Source: an uncultured Campylobacter sp. (GTDB lineage Bacteria; Campylobacterota; Campylobacteria; Campylobacterales; Campylobacteraceae). From it: a stretch of DNA of 18,567 nucleotides. Of this stretch, positions 1 through 7,370 are shown in pieces. The translations under genes were made by a program, and so were the position numbers. The stretch lies in the NCBI RefSeq assembly GCF_938030785.1, contig NZ_CALHIK010000088.1:1-18567 (forward strand). The letters are read 5' to 3'. The notes below the pieces were generated by a model. The model was not told the DNA's origin. It saw only the letters and a program-made list of their open reading frames with translations, and ran no database searches. Numbering within the stretch: position 1 is the first letter of the stretch; each line of letters starts with the position of its first letter.

Positions 1-1
1 A

Positions 2-172
2 AATGAATTAACAAAGTATGTAATGAGAGTAAAAGCCCTACCGCAAAAGCTTCACAAATTGATATACGACGGAATTTATACTGTTTTAGAGAATTTGGTT
101 CGTCAAGACGTAATAGAATGCCGTATTGCAAACAACGCAAAACAATATTGCATAAAAATTCTAAATGCCTAA
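2..172 (+). CDS. 3' end of an unidentified ORF, cut by the window edge
   Basis: An open frame enters from the left edge and runs about 56 codons to a TAA at 170-172. The peptide is mixed basic/hydrophobic and ends in CIKILNA. I do not recognise the family. Its last 12 bases overlap the 3' end of the IS1595-type transposase remnant on the other strand, so the tail and stop may come from the insertion element rather than from the original gene. Base composition is AT-rich, like the neighbouring insertion sequences and unlike the hydrogenase genes. It could be a truncated host gene or chance coding inside the old element. Confidence 0.3.
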   Translation, partial: NELTKYVMRVKALPQKLHKLIYDGIYTVLENLVRQDVIECRIANNAKQYCIKILNA

Positions 173-681
173 TCTCTCGGCCACTCTATGATTGCCTTGC
201 CAATATCCGCAGAATTCATTTGAAATCCCGCTATCTAAGCACTTCTTTAAAATATCTCTAAAGATAAAGCCGTTATTAAATCGCCTTGTATCCTCTCGGT
301 AAGCTATCTCATTAGCATAGTTTGACAGATACAACGTGCTTAGCTTATGACATTGTCCGTATTGAAGTCTACGAAATCTTGAATTGTAGCTTTCGCTTTG
401 ATTGTTGTTTTCTCCGTTTGCGCCGCAATACTCTACGGCGTGATTAACCACTTTGTGATTGTAATGAGCGATAAAATTTGAATATCCAACATTCTCATCG
501 GTATGCACTTCGCCGCCTCTTACGATAAATCTGCTAGCTATACGACTTAATTCTACCGGATTTTCGCTTCTTAAAATAAAGGTTCTCGTTCGATTTGCGC
601 CGATGCCGAATTCGTTTCTTTGCCTAAGCGATATAACCACTCTTTTATTAGGTTTATACGCTTTTCTACGATCTATTCTTT
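161..681 (-). pseudogene. 3' remnant of an IS1595-superfamily (ISXO2-like) transposase
   Basis: The reading frame is open from the IS junction at about 681 to a TAG at 161-163 and gives the C-terminal part of an ISXO2-like DDE transposase. Upstream of the GTG at 640 the same frame still reads RIDRRKAYKPNKR, a typical family block, so the GTG is not a real start. Recognisable pieces in order are the basic IDRR block, the second catalytic Asp region (EVHTDEN), and the third catalytic region with the family signature SRFRRLQYGQCHKLS and ANEIAYREDTRR. The N-terminal half with the first catalytic Asp is missing. The junction with the neighbouring element creates a TAA at 680-682. The missing half is not on the far side of that element (after 1429), so it was deleted. 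It should be non-functional. Confidence 0.8.
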
Positions 682-701
682 AGGCTCTCTTTAACTTAAG
701 C
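682..701 (+). repeat. Left terminal inverted repeat of the IS1016-like element
   Basis: It matches the reverse complement of 1410-1429 at 17 of 20 positions, including an unbroken 9-base AACTTAAGC at the inner end and AGGCTC at the outer end. Confidence 0.75.
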
Positions 702-726
702 TCACACAAAGGAGCAGTAAGTTACG

Positions 727-1425
727 ATGAGCACAATGAAAAATAAGTATATAATCCGTTCCCGAATTTCAGAAAAGAAATTTAGAGAAATTCTCAAGTA
801 TTTTGCAGAAGACATAGAGGCATCAAAGATATCAAATTTAACTAAAATTTCAGAAGCAACCCTATGTAAAATCTTTAGAGAAATAAGAATTCTTATGTCT
901 AAAGAGTGTGAAAATATAAGCAAATTTAGCGGTGAGATAGAAATAGACGAAAGCTACTTCGGATCTAAACGAGTAAGGGGTAAGAGAGGTAGAGGAGCAA
1001 GTGGAAAGCAACCGGTATTTGGTATGCTTAAAAGAGATGGCAAAGTTTATACCCAGATAGTTAAAAACTGCTCTGCTAGTGAGCTATTGCCGATACTGAA
1101 GGAATTTAGCGAGCTTGATAGCTCTACTATATACTCTGATTGTTGGAAAGCCTATGATGGATTGGTTGATTACGGAGCGAAGGCTCATTATAGAGTAAAA
1201 CATTCAAAGAATGAGTTTGCAAATGGTAAAAATCATATAAATGGTATTGAGAATTTCTGGGGTTATGCTAAACACAGATTATCTAAATTTAAAGGGATTA
1301 AAAAAGAGAATTTCTTACTTCATCTAAAGGAGTGTGAATTTAGATATAATAACAGCAAAGATACAAAAACTTTCTATCATATTTTACTAAAGATGATAAG
1401 AGAGAATCCGCTTAAGTTCAATTGA
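727..1425 (+). CDS. IS1595-family (IS1016-like) transposase
   Basis: A 232-residue DDE-type transposase that cuts and joins the ends of its own element. The N-terminal 60 residues look like the usual helix-turn-helix end-binding part. The catalytic core shows the family pattern IEIDESYFG (Asp about 74) followed by a basic KRVRGKRGRG stretch, IYSDCWKAYDG (Asp about 138), and HINGIENFWGYAKHRL (third acidic/Asn position about 172-175). The ATG at 727 follows AAAGGAG at 709-715; the ATG at 736 is an alternative start. The length is close to that of complete family members and there is no frameshift, so it may be active. Codon use is AT-rich, unlike the hyd/hyp genes, which points to recent arrival from a lower-GC source. 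Confidence 0.9.
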   Translation: MSTMKNKYIIRSRISEKKFREILKYFAEDIEASKISNLTKISEATLCKIFREIRILMSKECENISKFSGEIEIDESYFGSKRVRGKRGRGASGKQPVFGMLKRDGKVYTQIVKNCSASELLPILKEFSELDSSTIYSDCWKAYDGLVDYGAKAHYRVKHSKNEFANGKNHINGIENFWGYAKHRLSKFKGIKKENFLLHLKECEFRYNNSKDTKTFYHILLKMIRENPLKFN

Positions 1426-1429
1426 GCCT
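1410..1429 (-). repeat. Right terminal inverted repeat of the IS1016-like element
   Basis: Partner of 682-701. It overlaps the last codons and the TGA stop of the transposase gene, so the C-terminal LKFN of the protein is encoded by the repeat itself. Confidence 0.75.
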
Positions 1430-1596
1430 TTGATAATTTAACGTGACTTCAAATGAAATCAGCAGGACAAATGTGTTTTCTGCAAGAATTAAAATAGATA
1501 AATATCTGAATTAGGCGGAAATGAAATTTCGCTTATACGTGTAATATTGAAAATTTGAAATATAGGAAGTTTATTGTCCCTAGAAAACGCCCTCTT

Positions 1597-2154
1597 TTAT
1601 TCGATAACCAGGCGCATTAGGTACATATCTTCGCCGTCGATTACGCTGATTTCGGAGCTTTTGCAGCGCGGGCAAGAAAAGTCATTCTGCGCCAAATCTC
1701 CGCTAAAACCGCAGTTTTTGCATTTTACGACGATCTCTTGGGTATGGATAATGAGATCTGCATTTTCGCAGACGGTGCCTGCGCGAAAGACTTCGTAGCA
1801 GTTTTGCAGATAATGCGCCTCCACGCCGCTTAGTCGCCCTATTTTTACGTGTAGTTCCCTTATCTGCGGACTTTTAGAACTAAATGTATCGTAAGGTGCC
1901 TGCGGATTTGCATCCAAATTTTTATAAAAATCACCGTTTTTGCTGTTCGAGTCCGTATCCGCAACGCCCGTATTTTTGGTATTCTTAGCGCCTATGTCGG
2001 TATTTGCGAAATCCATATTTCTAGCGGTATTGGCTATGTCGCAGCGGTTTTTATCGCCCTGCTCGGCCACCACGCCTTTTTTCTTTGCTATTTCGGCGTT
2101 TAGCGCCTTTTCGCATAGCGCCACAAGATCCGCTACGATCGATAGTTCATGCAT
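1597..2154 (-). CDS. hypA: Hydrogenase nickel-insertion protein HypA, with a 70-residue internal insert
   Basis: HypA passes nickel, with HypB, to the large-subunit precursor. The N-terminus MHEL carries the Ni-ligand His2. The zinc-finger loop is complete: CKNC at 145-148 and CPRC at 161-164. Conserved IRELHVKIGRLSGVE starts near residue 98. The family is about 114 residues long, but this protein has 185. The excess is one low-complexity N/D/T/K-rich block at about 27-97, between the N-terminal helix and the first conserved strand; removing it restores normal length. The ATG at 2154 follows AGAGG. It is the last gene of the hypBCDEA run, and the IS patch begins about 170 bp beyond its stop. 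The function is secure; whether the insert alters Ni transfer is unknown. Confidence 0.95.
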   Translation of the reverse strand: MHELSIVADLVALCEKALNAEIAKKKGVVAEQGDKNRCDIANTARNMDFANTDIGAKNTKNTGVADTDSNSKNGDFYKNLDANPQAPYDTFSSKSPQIRELHVKIGRLSGVEAHYLQNCYEVFRAGTVCENADLIIHTQEIVVKCKNCGFSGDLAQNDFSCPRCKSSEISVIDGEDMYLMRLVIE

Positions 2155-2260
2155 TTTTACCTCTAAATTTTACGGCCGCGCCGTATTTTATGCGAAATTT
2201 TTTGTAATTTAAAAATACGCCTAAAATTTAGGCTTAAATTTGCCGAATTTGCACGCGAAT

Positions 2261-3484
2261 TTAACAAATCCTCGGCAGCAGCTCGCCCTTTGGAAGTTCC
2301 AAAAATCGCTGTGAGCCGTATGCATTTTGCAAAATCACTCGCCCTTTTGCCGCATGCGGAGTTTGAAATTGCTCCGCCCTATTTTCTGACGCCGCGTCCA
2401 TGTCGCTTACGCCCGTAAATTCGCCCTGCGCGCTAAGCTTCGGCGTCAAAGTGCCGCTGAATTCGCCTCTACCGCGCCCTACTTCGCGCACCTCGCCGAT
2501 GATTGCGGCGTTTGCGTCAAATTCGCGTAGTATCTCAAGCGCCCTATCGGCCTCGGCGTCATCTTCTACGATCGCTACGAAAGTGCCTTCGTTTGCAAGC
2601 TCATAAGGCTCGAAGCCCAACAGTTCGCACACGCCCACTACTTCGTCGCTGATTTTGATATCCTCTTCGCGCACCAAAAATTCAAGCCCGCTAGAGTTTG
2701 CAAATTCGTTCAAAACCGCGCTAAGCCCGCCGCGCGTCGCATCTCGCATCGCTTGGATCTTCACGCCTTGCGAGACCAGCTTTTCTACCGCAGCGCAAAG
2801 CGGTTTGCAGTCGCTTTGCAGCTCGCTGCTTAGCGCGATCTCGTCGCGCGCCGCGAGTATCACCGCCCCGTGTCGCCCGATGTCGCCGCTAAGGAGGATT
2901 TTTGCGCCCGCTTTGATGTTTTGCACGCGCGCAGATCGCAAAACACGGCCGATGCCGCTCGTGTTGATGAAAATTTTATCGCATTTGCCGCGCGGCACGA
3001 CCTTTGTGTCGCCGCAAACGATGCGAACGCCGCAGCTTCGCGCGGTACTCGCCATCGAGTTCAGGATGCGTCGCAGCTCGCCTAGGCTAAGCCCCTCCTC
3101 GATGATGAGCGCGCAGCTTAAAAACAGCGGCTTTGCACCCACCATCGCAAGGTCGTTGACGGTGCCGCAAACGGCGATCTTGCCGATGTCGCCGCCGTTA
3201 AAAAACAGCGGCGTGACCACGAAACTATCGGTGCTGAAAGCTAGCTCGCCGCCGAAGCTCGCCGCCGAATTCAAAGCAGAGCTCGGCGCCGCGCGGTCAA
3301 AACCCGCCCCGGCGTCTAAATTTAAATCGTCTAAATTTAAATTTAGTATTGCGCTGTCGTTGTTCGCGCGTAAAATTTCATTATCAAACGCCGCAAAGAT
3401 CGTCTCGTTGATGAGCCTATTCATCTCCTCGCCGCCGCCGCCGTGGCTTAAAAGTATAGTTTCGTTCAAATTTTTCCTTTTCAC
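2261..3484 (-). CDS. hypE: Hydrogenase maturation protein HypE (cyanide-ligand synthesis), with two inserts
   Basis: HypE dehydrates the carbamoyl group received from HypF on its C-terminal cysteine, making the thiocyanate used for the Fe-CN ligands. The C-terminal PRIC with terminal Cys407 is intact. The AIRS/PurM-like ATP-binding core is recognisable: LSHGGGGEE, FSTDSFVVTPLFFNGGDIG, CGTVNDLAMVGAKP, RDATRGGLS. It has 407 residues against about 330 for the family. The excess is an insert at about 47-78 with a short LNLDDLNLDA-type repeat, and a second at about 335-380 just before the final strand and the C-terminal tail. The longest frame starts with GTG at 3484. A TTG at 3469 preceded by AAGGA also fits, and the start is not settled. 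A 165-bp spacer separates it from hypD. Confidence 0.95.
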   Translation of the reverse strand: MKRKNLNETILLSHGGGGEEMNRLINETIFAAFDNEILRANNDSAILNLNLDDLNLDAGAGFDRAAPSSALNSAASFGGELAFSTDSFVVTPLFFNGGDIGKIAVCGTVNDLAMVGAKPLFLSCALIIEEGLSLGELRRILNSMASTARSCGVRIVCGDTKVVPRGKCDKIFINTSGIGRVLRSARVQNIKAGAKILLSGDIGRHGAVILAARDEIALSSELQSDCKPLCAAVEKLVSQGVKIQAMRDATRGGLSAVLNEFANSSGLEFLVREEDIKISDEVVGVCELLGFEPYELANEGTFVAIVEDDAEADRALEILREFDANAAIIGEVREVGRGRGEFSGTLTPKLSAQGEFTGVSDMDAASENRAEQFQTPHAAKGRVILQNAYGSQRFLELPKGELLPRIC

Positions 3485-3649
3485 TCGGTTTTAAATTTAT
3501 AAGCCCGTATTGCGCAGTCAAACAAGCCGTGCCGCTACGGTGCCACGTAAAATTTTAAAGCAAATTTAGCGCAACGATTCCGCTTCGGTTAAAATTTTAA
3601 AGTACGACTTATTTTTAAAATTTACGCTCTGCGATACCGCGCGCAAAAT
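3485..3649. other. hypD-hypE spacer with a repeated AAAATTTTAAAG string
   Basis: No coding frame is convincing here. The palindrome-like string AAAATTTTAAAG occurs twice (near 3549 and 3592), about 43 bp apart. This spacer is unusually long for an otherwise tight hypBCDEA run, so a secondary promoter or processing site for hypEA is possible, but nothing in the sequence proves it. Confidence 0.35.
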
Positions 3650-4747
3650 TTAGCCCGCGTTTTTGACGTCGCCGTATTTATAGTACGCCGCGCATGCGCC
3701 TTCGCTTGAGACCATACACGATCCTATCGGGTTTTGCGGCGTGCAGTGCTTGCCGAAAACCTTGCAATCATACGGGCTTTTTTTGCCGCGCAAAATTTCG
3801 CCGCAGATACAGGCCTTGCTCTCGGGAGCGCTCTGTACGCTGCAATCAAACTGCACTCTGGCATCCAGCGCCGCGTACTCGGGTCGCAACTTCATGCCGC
3901 TTTTTGGAATTTCGCCGAGCCCTCGCCACGGAAAATCGCAAATTTCAAAATATTTATCTATTAAATTTTGCGCTTTTTGGTTGCCGCCCTCTTTTACGAC
4001 GCGCTCGTATTCGTTGAAAACCTCGTAGGTGCCGGCGTTTTGCTGCTCGACCAAATTTAGCACGCCCGCCATTATGTCAAGCGGCTCAAATCCGCTTACG
4101 GCGATCGGCTTTTTGTAATCCCGCGCGATGCTCTCGTAGGCCTTCGCGCCGGTGATCACGCTTACGTGGCTAGGTCCCAAAAACGCGTCTATCTGCACGT
4201 CGGCGTCGTCTAAGATCGCTCGTACGGGCGCGGGCACCGTGACGTGGTTGATGTGGAAAAAGAGATTTTTTAGCTCCAGGCTTAGCGCCTTATCGATCAG
4301 CACGGCGCTCATCGGCGTCGTCGTCTCAAAGCCGATCGCAAAAAATATCACCGTTTTCTGCGGATTTTCCTGCGCGATCTTTATGCAATCAAGCGGGCTG
4401 TAAAGCGCCCTGATATCGTGCCCCTCGCCGCGCAGCTTCTGCAAGCTGGTGCGAGAGCCAGGAACTCGAAGCATATCTGCTAGAGTGCAAAAAATACTCT
4501 GCGGCATCGCGGCGAGCTTGATCGCCTCGTCGATGCGACTGCGCGGCATCACGCACACCGGACAGCCGGGGCCGTGGATAAATTTGATATTTTTGCCGAC
4601 CAGGCTCGGAAGGCCGAATTTCATGATCGAGTGCGTGTGTCCGCCGCAAATCTCCATAATATTTAGCGGCTTTTTGCTTTTAGAAATTATCAGCTTGCTA
4701 AGCGCTAGAATCAGCTCCTTATCCCTAAAATCCTTGATTAGATCCAT
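3650..4747 (-). CDS. hypD: Hydrogenase maturation protein HypD, iron-sulfur scaffold for Fe(CN)2CO assembly
   Basis: HypD forms a complex with HypC on which the iron, two cyanides and CO are assembled; HypE donates the cyanide. The family motifs are intact: MEICGGHTHSIMKFGL (Cys34), GPGCPVC (Cys62, Cys65), and the C-terminal [4Fe-4S] domain with cysteines in the ACICGEILRG, DCKVFGKHC and IGSCMVSSEGACAAYYKYG blocks. At 365 residues it is normal length with no insert, in contrast to HypA, HypE, HypF and HydD. The ATG at 4747 follows AAGG at close spacing. It lies 35 bp downstream of hypC. Confidence 0.97.
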   Translation of the reverse strand: MDLIKDFRDKELILALSKLIISKSKKPLNIMEICGGHTHSIMKFGLPSLVGKNIKFIHGPGCPVCVMPRSRIDEAIKLAAMPQSIFCTLADMLRVPGSRTSLQKLRGEGHDIRALYSPLDCIKIAQENPQKTVIFFAIGFETTTPMSAVLIDKALSLELKNLFFHINHVTVPAPVRAILDDADVQIDAFLGPSHVSVITGAKAYESIARDYKKPIAVSGFEPLDIMAGVLNLVEQQNAGTYEVFNEYERVVKEGGNQKAQNLIDKYFEICDFPWRGLGEIPKSGMKLRPEYAALDARVQFDCSVQSAPESKACICGEILRGKKSPYDCKVFGKHCTPQNPIGSCMVSSEGACAAYYKYGDVKNAG

Positions 4748-4782
4748 TATTTACCTTAAATTTTACGGGTTTACAAGCCGCT

Positions 4783-5064
4783 TTAATTCTCTGTGCCGGC
4801 TCTAGGTTCCATGCTTTCATACACCAAGCCCTCTTCCGCCCTCATCTGCTTTGCGATCTGCTCGTAAATTTCGATACTCTCCTTCGCTCGCTGCGTATCG
4901 ATCTTCTCCATCGCAAAGCCCACGTGGATCAACACGTACTCCCCGACCGCCGCGGGCTCGGGAAGCAGATCCAAGCTCACGCCGCGGCGCACGCCCAAAG
5001 TCTCCACGGTCGCGAAATTATTTTCGTCGATCGAGATGATTTTTGAAGGGATTGAAAGACACAT
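4783..5064 (-). CDS. hypC: Hydrogenase assembly chaperone HypC
   Basis: HypC binds HypD and the large-subunit precursor through its N-terminal cysteine and carries the iron unit. The start is set at the ATG at 5064 because mature HypC begins MCLSIP with the essential Cys2. A longer in-frame ATG at 5103 would bury this cysteine and lies inside hypB. The product is 93 residues, with the usual beta-barrel strands and a helical C-terminal tail (residues about 65-85). The ATG shares one base with the hypB stop (TAATG) and AAGGA lies just upstream, so the two are translationally coupled. Confidence 0.95.
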   Translation of the reverse strand: MCLSIPSKIISIDENNFATVETLGVRRGVSLDLLPEPAAVGEYVLIHVGFAMEKIDTQRAKESIEIYEQIAKQMRAEEGLVYESMEPRAGTEN

Positions 5065-5885
5065 TAACGAAATTCCTTCTTGTATTGTAGGAATTTCAGC
5101 CATTTCTCCACGCCCTCGCCGCTTTTGCTATCGAGAGCGATGACGTCGGCTTTTGGATTGAGTTTGTGTACCTCGCGCACCACCTCCTCCATATCAAAGT
5201 CAAAATGCGGTAGCAGCGCGGTTTTGGTGATTACGACGCAGTCTGCGCGACGAAATATCACGGGGTATTTTGCGATCTTATCGCTGCCCTCGGGCACGCT
5301 TAGAAGCACCACGTTCAGGTGCGCGCCCACGTCGAATGCCGCCGGGCAGACGAGGTTTCCGACGTTTTCTATGAAAACCAGATCCAAATTTTTAGTATCG
5401 ATATGATGAAGACCCTCGTGAACCATAAAGGCATCCAGATGGCAGGTCTCGCCGGTGCTAATCTGATGGGCCTGTGCGCCTGCTTTTATGATGCGATCGG
5501 CGTCGCGGTTAGTCTCTAGATCGCCCTCGATGACGCCGATTTTAAATTTGCCGCTTTTGATAGTCGCCTCAAGCAGCGTAGTCTTGCCGCTACCGGGGCT
5601 ACTCATCAAATTTAAACATAAAATTTTATCCTCGTCAAAATGAGCTCTGTTGTGAGCGGCCTCTTCGTCGTTGGCGCTTAAAATTTTACTCATCACCTCG
5701 ATCGTTTTGGCGTCGCTAATAGCGACATTTGTGTGGACGTGATCGTGCGCGTCGTGCTCATGATCGATCCCCGCCTCGTGCATATGAGCGTGGGAGTGGA
5801 CGGTGCCGTCCGCGTGGGTGTGGAGATGCTCGTGCGAATGAGCGTCATGAGTATGGCCTACTGAACAGCCGCAATCTTTACACAT
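5064..5885 (-). CDS. hypB: Nickel-binding GTPase HypB
   Basis: HypB is the SIMIBI-class GTPase that drives nickel delivery with HypA. At the N-terminus, MCKDCGC matches the high-affinity CxxCGC nickel site and is followed by 16 histidines within residues 10-52, a nickel-storage stretch. The P-loop SSPGSGKTT is near residues 93-101, and the G-domain metal-site Cys and His motifs (ETCHLDAF, GNLVCPAAF) are present. At 273 residues it is normal length for a His-rich HypB. One oddity is that the guanine-specificity NKxD motif reads TKTA (in VITKTALLPH), lacking the consensus Asp. Start: ATG at 5885 preceded by AAGGAT. It is the first gene of the hypBCDEA run after a 766-bp gap. Confidence 0.96.
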   Translation of the reverse strand: MCKDCGCSVGHTHDAHSHEHLHTHADGTVHSHAHMHEAGIDHEHDAHDHVHTNVAISDAKTIEVMSKILSANDEEAAHNRAHFDEDKILCLNLMSSPGSGKTTLLEATIKSGKFKIGVIEGDLETNRDADRIIKAGAQAHQISTGETCHLDAFMVHEGLHHIDTKNLDLVFIENVGNLVCPAAFDVGAHLNVVLLSVPEGSDKIAKYPVIFRRADCVVITKTALLPHFDFDMEEVVREVHKLNPKADVIALDSKSGEGVEKWLKFLQYKKEFR

Positions 5886-6651
5886 TTTTTATCCTTGGAA
5901 AATAAATTTTGCGCGTAAAATACCACGTTTTTGCTTTAAACGGCGTAAATTTGATAAATTTTATATCGAAGTGCGAAATTTTATGAAATTTAATGAGGCT
6001 TGAAATTTACGCGCTCCGTTTTCGTCTAAATTTCGTGCGCTGTTTACGAAGGCTCGACGCAAAATTTAAAGCTAGCGAGCAAAGATGCTGTTTTAAATTT
6101 AATCGTCTGCTCGTAGATTACACAAAGTCGCGCGCCGTAAATTTAGGGCTTGCGCGGCGGTGCGGTGGTTCAAAACAATACAAAAGTCGCCGCAAGAATA
6201 AACCGCGGAGTTTAGGGCTTGCGAGCTGATTTTACCGGCACTCTACAATCTCGCGCATGCTCTACGGCGCGGCGAACATCAACGCGGCGGTCGTTTTCAT
6301 ATCGATTTTACGCTAGCTCGGCTTTACAAATACGGCACGAAAGCGCGGCGCTTTATAAAATTTAGTCGCTAGCTGTGCCGATCTCGCGCCAATGCGTAAA
6401 ATTTAAACCCGCGGCAAGAGCGTTTTTTAATTAAAATCTATAAAATTTCGCGCTCGCCGCGTAAATTTAAACAAATTTTATTTGCCGCCCCGCGCAGACG
6501 CTGCGTTTAAATTTTAAATTTCACTACGCAACCGCAAAATCGCGCTTCGTAACCTGCAAAAGTCGCGCAGCCTGCGTTTAAATTTTAAAAGCGCACGAAT
6601 AGGAGCGCGAAAATTTAGCACGACGCGCTGTTTTTAAAATGTGCAAAAGCC
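5886..6651. other. Gene-free spacer between nikR and hypB with short direct repeats
   Basis: I find no convincing gene in 766 bp; the longest plus-strand frame (5993-6229) has no family resemblance and an odd Arg/Lys/Leu-rich composition. The spacer is rich in AAATTTTAAA strings. Two short direct repeats stand out. TTTAGGGCTTGCG occurs at 6142-6154 and 6211-6223. A 27-28 bp unit starting CGCGCAG and ending TGCGTTTAAATTTTAAA occurs at 6491-6518 and 6564-6590. Both pairs are spaced about 70 bp apart. The hypB promoter must lie at its left end; an extended -10-like TGGTATTTT is readable about 40 bp upstream of the hypB ATG, but this is weak. Confidence 0.5.
6491..6590 (+). repeat. Pair of 27-28 bp direct repeats in the nikR-hypB spacer
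   Basis: Copies at 6491-6518 and 6564-6590 share CGCGCAG...TGCGTTTAAATTTTAAA with one small gap/mismatch region. They are spaced 73 bp apart. The role is unknown. Confidence 0.5.
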
Positions 6652-7083
6652 CTACGCTTCGGTGATCACCGCGTTTACGAGCTTGGAAAATTTCACCCCT
6701 TTTAGCGCGCCGATTTTGGCGCTGAGCCGCTCGATCTTTGAAATTTTATCCCGCATCGTGATCTCCTCGAAGCAGTGGCGCTCGTCGATGTGGAAGTGGC
6801 TGGTGCTGATGATGGTGACGTTTGCGTGGTGCTCGATCTCTACGAGCTGCTCGATCAGATCGCTTTGGTGATGATCATACGCGATGCAAAGCACGCCCAC
6901 GCAGTCCTCGTCGCTATCTCCGTGAAGCACGCCCTCGACCATCTTTTCGCGGATCAGATCGCGGATAAACTCGCTGCGGCTTAGGTATTGCTTGGCGCGC
7001 ACCATCTCATCGAGATCCTCAAAAAGCTTCGTCGGCAGCGAAATGCTAAATCTTACGGCGCTCTCTTTTTCCTCTTTTTTCAT
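6652..7083 (-). CDS. nikR: Nickel-responsive transcriptional regulator NikR
   Basis: NikR binds nickel and controls nickel uptake and nickel-enzyme genes. Residues 8-50 are a ribbon-helix-helix DNA-binding domain (VRFSISLPTKLFEDLDEMV, SRSEFIRDLIRE). Residues 60-140 are the ACT-like nickel domain with the expected ligands: His71 in YDHHQSDL, and His96, His98 and Cys104 in HFHIDERHC. It has 143 residues, normal for the family. The ATG at 7083 follows AGGGGG. It lies between hypF and hypB on the same strand. A role in regulating the flanking hyd/hyp genes, and possibly itself, is inferred from position; I could not find a clear NikR operator. Confidence 0.96.
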   Translation of the reverse strand: MKKEEKESAVRFSISLPTKLFEDLDEMVRAKQYLSRSEFIRDLIREKMVEGVLHGDSDEDCVGVLCIAYDHHQSDLIEQLVEIEHHANVTIISTSHFHIDERHCFEEITMRDKISKIERLSAKIGALKGVKFSKLVNAVITEA

Positions 7084-7370
7084 AGTTTCCCCCTATTTCG
7101 CGTATTTTGAACGTAATTTTACCGAAATTCCGCTCAAATTTCATCTAGGTTTAAATTATTTTGAAATTTAACCGCCCCTTGCTTTAAATTTTGCTCGTGC
7201 TTTGGAATTCGGCTCGCTCGCGCAGAAATTTTGCAAAAATTTCGCAAAAATTTCATGCCGCGATTTGTAAAAATTTTGAAGCGAAATTTCAGATCAGCTT
7301 CGTTTTTGTTGGTCTTAAACGAGCTGCGCCGCACGCAACAAGGGCTTCTGCGCACGGTGCAAATTCTGCC
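7084..7370. other. hypF-nikR spacer with GCAAAAATTTC repeats and a possible nikR promoter
   Basis: This 287-bp spacer has no credible gene. AAAAATTT-type strings cluster at 7225-7290, including two adjacent GCAAAAATTTC copies near 7231-7253. The minus strand has a -10-like TAAAAT about 35 bp upstream of the nikR ATG (plus-strand ATTTTA near 7117-7122), so nikR may have its own promoter. No clear T-tailed hairpin ends hypF. Confidence 0.35.

Larger units (their letters stand above)
682..1429 (+). mobile_element. IS1016-like insertion sequence (IS1595 family), about 746 bp, apparently intact
   Basis: The element is bounded by 20-bp imperfect inverted repeats (17 of 20 identical) at 682-701 and 1410-1429. 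Both begin AGGCTC and end AACTTAAGC when read inward. It carries one transposase gene (727-1425). Family members usually begin with GG, so the true ends are probably 683 and 1428. I see no matching 8-bp target duplication: the left flank is ATTCTTTA and the right flank is TTTGATAA. This fits deletion or recombination after insertion. The element interrupts the older transposase remnant at 161-681. It is clearly more AT-rich than the hydrogenase genes. Confidence 0.75.

Noticed and set aside
1513..1534. Terminator after hypA
   Set aside because: GCGGAAAT and AATTTCGC can pair only with a bulge and no T-run follows on the minus strand, so the evidence is too weak to call.
2655..3494. 279-codon plus-strand frame opposite hypE
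   Set aside because: It is a shadow of hypE: no family resemblance, Ser/Pro/Ala-rich composition from antisense GC-rich codons, and hypE motifs are unmistakable on the other strand.
5993..6229. 78-codon plus-strand ORF in the nikR-hypB spacer
   Set aside because: No ribosome-binding site, Arg/Lys/Leu-rich low-quality composition, no recognisable family; most likely chance.
7134..7355. 73-codon minus-strand ORF between hypF and nikR
   Set aside because: It consists largely of translated AAATTT-type repeats, with no ribosome-binding site or family signature.
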